A stretch of DNA of 14,720 nt from Firmicutes bacterium UBA5449 (GTDB lineage: Bacteria; Bacillota; SHA-98; UBA4971). Made by a program: the position numbers and the translations under genes. The notes below the pieces were generated by a model, which worked only from the letters and a program-made list of their open reading frames with translations, made no database searches and had not been told where the DNA came from. Below are positions 1-6,281 of this stretch, in pieces; position 1 is the stretch's first letter, and the number at the start of each line of letters is the position of its first letter. The stretch is taken from positions 24,729 through 39,448 of the forward strand of contig DIQZ01000035.1 in NCBI GenBank assembly GCA_002424305.1. Reading direction: 5' to 3'.

Positions 1-41
1 CGGATTCGGTGTAAAAGTCAGGATCTTATATATTAAAATGC

Positions 42-70
42 ATATTATCACAGCGTACGCAGCTTGTCAA
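42..70 (-). promoter_or_regulatory. Promoter directed out of the window, downstream of hypD
   Basis: On the minus strand a perfect -35 TTGACA (65-70) is followed by a 17-nt spacer and TAATAT (42-47). The overlapping GATAAT (44-49) is closer to the -10 consensus and carries an extended TG, but has a 15-nt spacer. An 8-bp palindrome GCGTACGC (53-60) lies between the boxes and could be an operator. The gene it serves begins beyond position 1 and is not visible. The rest of 1-142 shows no gene. Confidence 0.55.
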
Positions 71-100
71 TAAAAAGTCCGCGAAACTGTGGTCGATTAT

Positions 101-146
101 CTAGAACTGTTAGCGGTCTGGGTGGTCGACAATAGAACAGTACTAG
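101..146. repeat. Long imperfect hairpin at the end of hypD
   Basis: CTAGAACTGTT at 101-111 and AACAGTACTAG at 136-146 pair at 10 of 11 positions, with a 24-nt loop. On the minus strand the stem begins at the hypD stop codon itself. No T-run follows, so it is not a classical intrinsic terminator. It may cap or stabilise the 3' end of the hyp transcript or be bound by a protein. Confidence 0.45.
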
Positions 147-2500
147 AAAGATACATGTTCGGTTCTGGCAATGATCTCGTCCTGCAAAGCTTTGGCAAGA
201 TCGCAAAAATAGTCACTGTAGCCTGCCACGCGCACAATGAGGTTCTTGTATTTCTCAGGATCCTCCTGGGCTGCCCGAAGAGTCTCAACGTTGACGACAT
301 TGAACTGCACATGGTGGCCGCCGAGCTTGAAATATGATCTCACCAGATGCGCAAGGTTTATGATACCTTCCTCTCCCTCAAGTATCTTAGGCGTGAACTT
401 CATGTTGAGAAGCGTGCCTCCGGTAAGTGCATGATCCATTTTCGCAGCCGACTTCATAACCGAAGTAGGCCCTTTCCGGTCTCTGCCTTGCACAGGGGAA
501 ATTCCCTCTGACAGCGGCTCTTTGGCATATCGCCCGTCAGGAGTCGCACCGCATACGCTTCCGAAATACACATGACACGTAGTAGGCAGCATGTTTATCC
601 TGTGAACCCCGCCCTTCGTGTTAGGTCGGCCCTCCACTGAATTGAAAAATTGCTGAAAAACCCAAGCCATCAAATCGTCTGCGCGGTCATCGTCATTACC
701 GTATTTAGGTGATGAGTTCACAAGGCGCATCCTGATAGCCTCGTGCCCCTCAAAATCACTGTGAAGCGCCTGGAGCAGATCCTGCATGGTCAAGGTCTTC
801 TCATCAAAGACATGATGCTTAATAGCAGCCAAACCATCAGTGGTAGTCCCGATCCCAACCCCTTGAATGTATGATGTATTATACCTGGCTCCGCCTTCGT
901 GGTAATCCATGCCTTTCTTTATGCAATCATCAATGAGGAGAGACAGGAAAGGCGTAGGCATGTATTTGGCGTACATCCGCTCAATAACATTATTACCTCT
1001 GATCTTTATGCCGACAAAGTAGTCAAGTTGCTTCTTGAATGCCTGCAACACCTCATCAAAGCTTTCGAACCCCGCGGGACATCCGGTAGCCGGACCAAGC
1101 CTCATCCCTGTACGTGGGTCGATCCCGTCACTTAATGCAAGCTCCAAGATTTTCGGAATGTTAAAGTATCCGGTAAGAATGTAGCTTTCCTTACCGAATG
1201 CCCCGGTCTCCACACATCCGCTGGTCCCGCCGCACCTTGCGTCCTCCAGTGACTTACCTTGCCTCAGGAGCTCCTGAACTACCATATCAGCATTGAATAT
1301 GGAAGGCTGGCCCCAGCCCTTACGCACAATTCGCAGGGCACGCCTCAAGAACCGATCCGGATTCTTGGCACTGAGTTGTATATTAGAGCTGGGCTGCAAG
1401 AGCTTCATCTCATCAATTACGTCGAGAATCAGATAAGTGAGGTCGTTTACGCCGTCCAAACCATCTTGAGTAAGCCCTCCCAAGTTAATGTTAGCGAAGT
1501 CGGTGTAGGTTGCGCTTTCCTCTGCGGTGACCCCCACCTTAGGTGGCGCAGGTTGATTGTTGAACTTGATCCAGAAGCACTGAAGAAGCTCTCTTGCCTC
1601 TTCCTCAGTAAGCCTTCCTTCTTCGATATCCTTCTTGTAGAATGGATACAGGTGCCGGTCAAGACGTCCCGGGTTAAAAGAGTCCCATGTGTTGTATTCG
1701 GTAATAACACCGACATGCACAAACCAGTAAGCCTGAAGTGCTTCCCAGAATGTCCTAGGGGCATATGCAGGAACATGCGAGCATATCTCAGCTATCTTCG
1801 CGAGCTCAGCCCGTCTTCTCTCATCTTGCTCTTCCTCGGCAAGTTCCAAAGCCTTCTCTGCGTGTCTCCGGGCAAACCGAATTAAGGCGTCCGCACACAT
1901 ATCCATGGCCACGAGCTGCTCACGCTTATCATAAGCGTGGCTGTCACCGACATAGTCGAGACCGGCTAGGCTTTCTTGGATGTCTTGTTTGAAATCAAAA
2001 AGCCCTTTCCGATATATCTTATCATCCAGGACTGTGTGTCCCGGCGAGCGCTGCTCCATGAATTCAGTAAAGATACCTGCATCGTATGCAGTCCTCCACT
2101 CATCTGTCATCTGGGCAAAGATCATGTCCCGCATAGATCTGCCTTTCCAGAAGGGTATTATTTCGTCCTTATAGATCTTGCGAGCTTCGGGACTTACCGC
2201 AAACGAAATCTTCTCTCGGGAATCCAACACTTCAAGGTCATTAAGACTGTGACAGCAAATCTCAGGGTATGTAGGCGTGGCTTTCGGCCCAGGGCCCCTC
2301 TCTCCGACAATAAGCTCACCGTCATTGATGCAGACAGTCTTCCATTCCATGAGAGCCTTGAACACCAAAGCCCGTGTAACAGGCCAAGACAGATCCTTTA
2401 CGTTCTTATAGGCCTCTGTCACAATCTCTGCCCTCTCAGTGGATATGTAAGGCTTCGCCCTTAGACTCTCCTCCCTAAGCAGGAGAACTCTTTTTGTCAT
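143..2500 (-). CDS. hypD: trans-4-hydroxy-L-proline dehydratase (glycyl radical enzyme)
   Basis: Cytosolic, oxygen-sensitive glycyl radical enzyme. The family reaction dehydrates trans-4-hydroxy-L-proline to (S)-1-pyrroline-5-carboxylate, which ProC reduces to proline for Stickland fermentation. With the start chosen here it is 785 aa, close to C. difficile HypD (about 789 aa as I recall). Seen: thiyl cysteine C429 and base E431 in SGCVETGAFG, and the glycyl radical G760 in RVAGYSDYF near the C-terminus. From memory of the C. difficile structure the active-site residues are F152, H160, D278, S334, F340, C434, E436, Y450, T645 and G765. Here F147, H155, D273, S329, F335, C429, E431, Y445, T640 and G760 all match at a constant offset of -5. 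The Cys-Cys dyad of true pyruvate formate-lyase is absent at the active site. An in-frame ATG at 2572 would give 809 aa, but it lacks a Shine-Dalgarno and would overlap hypE by 98 nt. The ATG at 2500 follows a G-rich site and starts with the family-typical MTKRV. It overlaps the hypE end by 26 nt. proC is not in the window. Confidence 0.93.
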   Translation of the reverse strand: MTKRVLLLREESLRAKPYISTERAEIVTEAYKNVKDLSWPVTRALVFKALMEWKTVCINDGELIVGERGPGPKATPTYPEICCHSLNDLEVLDSREKISFAVSPEARKIYKDEIIPFWKGRSMRDMIFAQMTDEWRTAYDAGIFTEFMEQRSPGHTVLDDKIYRKGLFDFKQDIQESLAGLDYVGDSHAYDKREQLVAMDMCADALIRFARRHAEKALELAEEEQDERRRAELAKIAEICSHVPAYAPRTFWEALQAYWFVHVGVITEYNTWDSFNPGRLDRHLYPFYKKDIEEGRLTEEEARELLQCFWIKFNNQPAPPKVGVTAEESATYTDFANINLGGLTQDGLDGVNDLTYLILDVIDEMKLLQPSSNIQLSAKNPDRFLRRALRIVRKGWGQPSIFNADMVVQELLRQGKSLEDARCGGTSGCVETGAFGKESYILTGYFNIPKILELALSDGIDPRTGMRLGPATGCPAGFESFDEVLQAFKKQLDYFVGIKIRGNNVIERMYAKYMPTPFLSLLIDDCIKKGMDYHEGGARYNTSYIQGVGIGTTTDGLAAIKHHVFDEKTLTMQDLLQALHSDFEGHEAIRMRLVNSSPKYGNDDDRADDLMAWVFQQFFNSVEGRPNTKGGVHRINMLPTTCHVYFGSVCGATPDGRYAKEPLSEGISPVQGRDRKGPTSVMKSAAKMDHALTGGTLLNMKFTPKILEGEEGIINLAHLVRSYFKLGGHHVQFNVVNVETLRAAQEDPEKYKNLIVRVAGYSDYFCDLAKALQDEIIARTEHVSF

Positions 2501-3548
2501 CTCCCCCACCCCCAATTCCGGTTTCAAGTCCGAGTTTTCCCAGTCTCTCCCGAACAGCATGAACCATCTCATCTGTTGGCCGCGGGGTATCAGGTATGCT
2601 GTATACCCTCCCCAGCCTCACATATTTGTCAGCCCCCATCTTGTGGTAGGGCAATATATCAATATGCGGTGATACACCTTTGCCTCTTAACGATGAGACA
2701 AACTCGCCCATAGACACTATATTCGCGTCGCTATCATTGATACTCGGGATGAGCGGGAAACGCACTGTCACATTACTATGGGTCTTGGAAAGATGTGTCA
2801 AGTTCTCGAGGATTATCTCGTTCCTCTTGCCTGTAAGTTCAAAGTGCAGGCCGGCATCGATACACTTAAGATCATAGAGAATGAGATCTGTGTACGGGAC
2901 GATCATGGATAGCGTCTCCCATCTAACGAAACCGCACGTATCCACTGCTGTATGGATCTCTCTTTCCTTGCATTCCTTAAGCAAAGCAAGGAGGAAATCA
3001 GGCTGCAACAAAGGTTCTCCACCGGAGAATGTGACCCCGCCTCCTGAGCTGTCGTAGAAAATCACATCCTTCATAATCTCGCAGATGAGCTCATGGGAAG
3101 TTGCGACTCTTCCCACAACTTCCCTGGCGCCAGAAGGACACACGTTGACACATGCTCCGCAGGCTATGCACTTTTCGCGTAATGTATGGATCTCGTAGAC
3201 TCTGTTGACATCCGGACTATTATCTTTCAGATCAATAGACCGATTAGGATGGACTCTGTTCATCCCCGGACTGCAGTCCTCAAGAACAACAGACTGATTA
3301 GGGTGGACTCTGCCAGACTCATGACTGACATCCTTCAGAATAATCGCCTGATTGGGACAGACAGAAAGGCAATTTCCGCAAGCAGTGCATCGTTCAGAAA
3401 AAAACATGATCTCAGCGGACATCAACTGACCCTCAGGATTGTGACACCAGATGCACCTAAGGGGACATCCCTTAAGAAAAACCGTGGTCCTGATACCAGG
3501 CCCGTCATGAATGGAGTATTTCTTTACGTCAAATATAGTTCCCGTCAA
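2475..3548 (-). CDS. hypE: HypD-activating enzyme, radical SAM, with expanded inter-cluster linker
   Basis: Glycyl radical activating enzyme, 357 aa. It uses S-adenosylmethionine and a [4Fe-4S] cluster to place the radical on the HypD glycine. Seen: N-terminal YSIHDGPGIRTTVFLKG; radical SAM CxxxCxxC at C28, C32, C35; two ferredoxin-type CxxCxxCxxxC motifs at C54-C64 and C127-C137; the SAM-binding FSGGEP at 174-179. The two ferredoxin motifs are 62 residues apart because residues 64-117 are three tandem 18-residue repeats; related activases usually have roughly 15-30 residues there. The start is TTG, supported by an AAGGAG Shine-Dalgarno at 3559-3564 (spacer 10) and by the family-typical N-terminus. 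The C-terminal tail (GIGGGGDDKKSSPA) is low-complexity, and its codons double as the G-rich ribosome binding site of hypD. It is the first gene of a two-gene operon; the specific HypE name rests on its partner being HypD. Confidence 0.92.
   Translation of the reverse strand: MTGTIFDVKKYSIHDGPGIRTTVFLKGCPLRCIWCHNPEGQLMSAEIMFFSERCTACGNCLSVCPNQAIILKDVSHESGRVHPNQSVVLEDCSPGMNRVHPNRSIDLKDNSPDVNRVYEIHTLREKCIACGACVNVCPSGAREVVGRVATSHELICEIMKDVIFYDSSGGGVTFSGGEPLLQPDFLLALLKECKEREIHTAVDTCGFVRWETLSMIVPYTDLILYDLKCIDAGLHFELTGKRNEIILENLTHLSKTHSNVTVRFPLIPSINDSDANIVSMGEFVSSLRGKGVSPHIDILPYHKMGADKYVRLGRVYSIPDTPRPTDEMVHAVRERLGKLGLETGIGGGGDDKKSSPA
2501..2513 (-). promoter_or_regulatory. G-rich ribosome binding site of hypD, inside hypE
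   Basis: On the minus strand the sequence is GGGGGTGGGGGAG directly followed by ATG. It lies within the last codons of hypE, where it encodes the GGGG of the C-terminal tail. The GGAG abuts the ATG with no spacer, but the upstream GGGGGTGG is at a workable distance. It favours the 2500 start over the in-frame ATG at 2572, which has no such site, and suggests translational coupling between hypE and hypD. Confidence 0.55.
3198..3359 (-). repeat. Three tandem in-frame 54-bp repeats inside hypE
   Basis: Units lie at 3198-3251, 3252-3305 and 3306-3359; each is exactly 18 codons. On the plus strand each begins GACTCTG. By hand count the first two units share about 39 of 54 bases and the second and third about 33 of 54, so the array is old rather than a fresh duplication. 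In protein order the units are CPNQAIILKDVSHESGRV, HPNQSVVLEDCSPGMNRV and HPNRSIDLKDNSPDVNRV. Invariant residues are P, N, L, D, S, R and V at fixed positions. The first unit begins with the fourth cysteine of the first ferredoxin motif, so it is probably the original linker and the other two are added copies. The frame is kept throughout. Confidence 0.95.
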
Positions 3549-3614
3549 CCGCCCACAGCTCCTTGACGCGGAATTTGCCTGGTTTCTGCGCGAGAACTCA
3601 AGGTTTGCAGCTTC

Positions 3615-3643
3615 ATTCTACTAGACCGAGAGTTCCACGGCAA
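3615..3643 (-). promoter_or_regulatory. Sigma-A-like promoter of hypE-hypD
   Basis: On the minus strand -35 TTGCCG (3638-3643, 4 of 6 to consensus) is followed by a 17-nt spacer and -10 TAGAAT (3615-3620, 5 of 6). Transcription would start near 3607 and leave a leader of about 60 nt, too short for a typical T-box or riboswitch. A 6-bp inverted repeat, CAGCTT at 3608-3613 and AAGCTG at 3642-3647, flanks the core promoter and could be an operator. The promoter separates the hyp genes from the germination operon. Confidence 0.6.
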
Positions 3644-3653
3644 GCTGTGCAGC

Positions 3654-3673
3654 GCATTCTTGTCGTAAAATGC
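3654..3673. promoter_or_regulatory. Small dyad upstream of the hyp promoter
   Basis: GCATT at 3654-3658 and AATGC at 3669-3673 form a 5-bp inverted repeat with a 10-nt centre, lying 10 bases upstream of the predicted -35 box. The position suits an activator or repressor site, but a 5-bp arm is weak and could be chance. Confidence 0.25.
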
Positions 3674-3694
3674 AAGTCTGTCCGGTTCGAGCTT

Positions 3695-3934
3695 TCATGA
3701 ATAGTATGTGTGGATTCCGAGCAGCCTGAGGATAGGCTCCATGAGAAACCTTGTTCCTCTCGCCGGACTCGGCAGAGGGACGTCAAGTGCAAGCAGGACA
3801 CTGAGAGTAAAGCCGAAAACGAGCAAAAAGCTAAACACAATAAGTTCACGCCAAAGCCTCTTCTCAACGATCTTCGGGACCTCGAAGAGACCGATGACAG
3901 TAAACACTGCTACAAGCAGAACGATAGTCGCCAT
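3695..3934 (-). CDS. Small two-helix membrane protein, probable germinant receptor D subunit
   Basis: A 79-aa hydrophobic protein with two predicted membrane segments, about residues 2-19 (ATIVLLVAVFTVIGLFEV) and 30-50 (rich in L, V, F), then a short polar or amphipathic tail. It has no catalytic motif. The start ATG lies 2 bases beyond the gerC stop and is preceded by a full AAGGAGG Shine-Dalgarno at 3945-3951 (spacer 10), which argues strongly that it is a real gene in the same transcript. Known: many Bacillus and clostridial germinant receptor operons carry or adjoin a gene for a D protein of about 75 residues with two transmembrane helices that modulates receptor output. Inferred: this protein plays that role in the spore inner membrane, based on size, topology and place rather than on sequence motifs. 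Confidence 0.65.
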   Translation of the reverse strand: MATIVLLVAVFTVIGLFEVPKIVEKRLWRELIVFSFLLVFGFTLSVLLALDVPLPSPARGTRFLMEPILRLLGIHTYYS

Positions 3935-3936
3935 GA

Positions 3937-5172
3937 CTAGTCTTCCTCCTTGCGAACCACCTGGATGCTTCTACGCGTCAGACCGGAACGCCTTAGTGAT
4001 GTTTCAACCTCAATCTCTACATCCAGTTTGCGAAACTCTTCATCCCATCTATCTTTAAGCTTCATCCACTCCTTTGGATATTTTCTGTAGATCTCAGCTC
4101 CGAATCCAAAGATATCGGAGTTAAACTCATATTTCGCAATATCCAAAGCTGCTTGAATCTCATGTTTTATCATTTCAGCCATCCGTCGCTCCATCGATAT
4201 CCAGATTTCTTGGCTCTCCATGGGATCGAAGTACTCTTGTGTCTCACCTAAATTCCCAAGAGCGCCGACCTTAATCAGGACAAATGGACGCCCGTCAACG
4301 ATTTTAGGAATCACAGCTGAACTGGCCCTTAGGATCTCAATACTTGCCAGCTTGTCTTCTGTTTCCAGTTGCTCGATTACTATGATACCGCCTCTGACCT
4401 TTCCTTTCACCCACTGAAGCCCTCTGGTTTGGGTCTTATCCAGCCATCCCACAAGCTTGTCTCCTTTGAATGCAGCAGCACCGGTCTCCCTCCCACTCAC
4501 CGAAATTGTCTCTCTTTTCAGTTCTCCCCTTGGGTCTTCGAAAGAAGGCCTCCGAACCAACTCAGCCCTGGAAGCCACAGCCTCATGGCCTTCCACCTCC
4601 AATATCTGAAGAAAATCGTTGAGTGTAACCATGACAGCCGTGGAGAGTTCTTGTACTGCTATCTTCATTATTCCCAGTGCGCCTTCAGCAGGCATACGTT
4701 CGAGTTCGAATTCATTCCAAACAACCTCTGAAGCCTTGACTCCTTTCGCGACAACAACAGTATTTGTTTCCCTGACTTCCCCCTCTCTGGAAAAGAAATC
4801 TATGGCTTCACGGATGCCTCCTCTCGCGAATTCTTCTCCAAACACTATGAACCTGCTATGGTGTAAGAGAGGCCTCCGCGGAGACTGCTGGCGGAGATTC
4901 CTCCATGCCTCGAACACAGTATGCCCTGTGCTACTGACTTGCCAGAATGGTTTCTCATCAACAGCACCTGCGACTCCTGTCGATATGGCAAACGGCTTCG
5001 CTATGTGGACAGTAATCATAATCTCTCCTTCTTCTGCAGCATGGTCTACGCCGATTGAAAGGACAAAACCGATATCTTCTATCTCTTTCCTGCTCCAACA
5101 CCCAGTCATAGAAAGGACAACCGGGACGATGGCGAGAAGCACCGAAATACTCATATACCGTCTGACTCTCAC
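3937..5172 (-). CDS. gerAC: Ger(x)C family spore germination lipoprotein
   Basis: The C subunit of a germinant receptor, 411 aa, a lipoprotein on the outer face of the spore inner membrane. Seen: a positively charged N-terminus (MRVRRYM), a hydrophobic stretch at about 8-22, and a lipobox ending MTGC with the lipidated cysteine at 25. After it comes the family hallmark CWSRKEIEDIGFVLSIGVD. Later family-typical stretches are HSRFIVFGEEFARGG (about residue 104 on), the AEGALGIMK region, and the C-terminal domain including MAEMIKHEIQAALDIAKYEFNSD (about 330-355). Length fits the family (about 370-420). The start is GTG, overlapping the gerB stop by 4 nt (GTGA), with a GGGAGG Shine-Dalgarno just upstream. 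It is the third gene of the receptor operon. Confidence 0.95.
   Translation of the reverse strand: MRVRRYMSISVLLAIVPVVLSMTGCWSRKEIEDIGFVLSIGVDHAAEEGEIMITVHIAKPFAISTGVAGAVDEKPFWQVSSTGHTVFEAWRNLRQQSPRRPLLHHSRFIVFGEEFARGGIREAIDFFSREGEVRETNTVVVAKGVKASEVVWNEFELERMPAEGALGIMKIAVQELSTAVMVTLNDFLQILEVEGHEAVASRAELVRRPSFEDPRGELKRETISVSGRETGAAAFKGDKLVGWLDKTQTRGLQWVKGKVRGGIIVIEQLETEDKLASIEILRASSAVIPKIVDGRPFVLIKVGALGNLGETQEYFDPMESQEIWISMERRMAEMIKHEIQAALDIAKYEFNSDIFGFGAEIYRKYPKEWMKLKDRWDEEFRKLDVEIEVETSLRRSGLTRRSIQVVRKEED
3945..3951 (-). promoter_or_regulatory. Strong ribosome binding site of the small D-like gene
   Basis: AAGGAGG on the minus strand, inside the last gerAC codons, 10 nt upstream of the ATG at 3932-3934. 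It is the main reason to accept the 79-codon frame as a gene. Confidence 0.7.
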
Positions 5173-6281
5173 CCGGACCCTCCCTTCCGGCGACGGATTA
5201 ACGTCCGGATTCCAAGCGCAGCATAGAGAAGCGTAAGCGTCACCCCTGCAACAAGAATAGAACTCACAGCACCTGCCTTGGCAAGAAAGTCCTCAAGATC
5301 CACCATGCTGTTAAAAAAGAAAAGACCGGATGCAACGATAACAGCACCTAGAGGATACACCAGATGCTCAAAAGCCCTTAAGTTGAAAAGCTGGGCTATT
5401 GCAATAGATGCCGCCCAAAGAAACAGAGCTAACTTGATTCCGGTGCTTAGCGTCCACGCAGCCATCACTGCCACCTCTATTCTCTCAAAAAACTCTCCCA
5501 GACTTATCATCCTGGAAAGACTGTATAATGGAAGGGTCCATGAGTTTGCAGTAGGGCCAAACACTGCCACCAAAACTACGGCTGCAAGTGCCATCAGCCC
5601 GCTACCGATAAGGACTGCATATATGGCATATTTTGTCGCATCCTCGGGTCTATTTAAATACGGAACAAGCATACCTATCATAAGGAACTGACTGTAGAAA
5701 CCGAGATCCGAGATAACCGGCGGAACAAGGTTTGATACACCCCACGCGAGAACAGGCCGTAAGTTCTCAAACCGCATGGCGTTATAGGGTAACACATATG
5801 TCAATAAAAGAACAAACACGAGGATGTAGAATACATCTTCTCCAAGACGACATGTTACTTCGAGCCCGGATCTTGCAGCATAAGAACTCATGAAAGCTAA
5901 CATGACCATGAAAGCTAGAATCGGTGTCTCAGGCATGATGGCAATAACATACCCTTCACCGAGAACGCGGGTAATGTCTATGGAGGTACATAAGAAACAC
6001 CAAAGGATGACAAGACCAAGAAGTCTCCCGACGACCGGTCCGAGGAGGATCTGGCTGTATTCAATGATTGTCTTCCCGGGGAATCTAAGACTAAGTTTGG
6101 TTACGAGAACAGCAAAGGGTATGGTAATGACAGCACCGATAATAACGGCAATCCACACGTCCTGAACATGGTTTATGTTGCTTATCAATGAGAATACCAA
6201 GGTGACCGGCACAATTCTTAGAACTATTAACACAGCCATGAACTGGCGGCCTGATATCTTCCCGCCCTCGAGAACAGTCAT
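5169..6281 (-). CDS. gerAB: GerAB family spore germination transporter-like subunit
   Basis: The B subunit of a germinant receptor, 370 aa, an integral membrane protein of the amino acid-polyamine-organocation (APC) superfamily that in studied receptors binds the germinant amino acid. Seen: about ten hydrophobic segments across the protein, starting with the family-like N-terminus KISGRQFMAVLIVLRIVP, then loops such as SLRFPGKTIIEYSQILLG (about 64-81) and LPYNAMRFENLRPVLAWG (about 164-181). It ends in a basic tail (RTLIRRRKGG). ATG start, ATGA overlap with the gerA stop, and a GAGGGGG Shine-Dalgarno upstream. The ligand cannot be read from the sequence by eye; proline, hydroxyproline or other amino acids are possibilities only. 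Confidence 0.95.
   Translation of the reverse strand: MTVLEGGKISGRQFMAVLIVLRIVPVTLVFSLISNINHVQDVWIAVIIGAVITIPFAVLVTKLSLRFPGKTIIEYSQILLGPVVGRLLGLVILWCFLCTSIDITRVLGEGYVIAIMPETPILAFMVMLAFMSSYAARSGLEVTCRLGEDVFYILVFVLLLTYVLPYNAMRFENLRPVLAWGVSNLVPPVISDLGFYSQFLMIGMLVPYLNRPEDATKYAIYAVLIGSGLMALAAVVLVAVFGPTANSWTLPLYSLSRMISLGEFFERIEVAVMAAWTLSTGIKLALFLWAASIAIAQLFNLRAFEHLVYPLGAVIVASGLFFFNSMVDLEDFLAKAGAVSSILVAGVTLTLLYAALGIRTLIRRRKGGSG

Noticed and set aside
72..92. Intrinsic terminator before the T-run downstream of hypD (minus strand ACTTTTTATT)
   Set aside because: The only stem before the T-run is about 5 bp with G-T pairs and a 3-nt loop, too weak to call.
1259..1885. Plus-strand open frame of about 208 codons opposite hypD
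   Set aside because: It lies wholly antisense to strongly conserved HypD coding sequence, shows no recognisable motif, and is explained by codon bias of the real gene.
143..2500. Glycyl radical enzyme as pyruvate formate-lyase, choline TMA-lyase or glycerol dehydratase
   Set aside because: The active-site Cys-Cys pair of formate-lyase is absent. The full set of HypD residues matches at a constant offset, which the other subfamilies would not be expected to do.
2501..2572. Longer HypD starting at the ATG at 2570-2572
   Set aside because: No Shine-Dalgarno, a 98-nt overlap with hypE, and 24 extra residues not expected in the family.
3198..3359. Possible CRISPR array
   Set aside because: The three units are directly adjacent with no spacers, lie in a coding frame, and are diverged along their whole length.
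3186..3566. Plus-strand open frame with visible internal repeats (DSVHPRTAV-like units) at the start of hypE
   Set aside because: The repeats are the complement of the hypE linker array. The minus frame carries conserved Fe-S and radical SAM motifs and the plus frame carries none.
3549..3608. Riboswitch or T-box leader ahead of hypE
   Set aside because: The predicted leader is only about 60 nt and shows no conserved stem, T-box sequence or terminator.
4619..5236. Plus-strand open frame of about 205 codons opposite gerAC
   Set aside because: Antisense to a clear lipoprotein gene in an intact operon; composition is that of a shadow frame.
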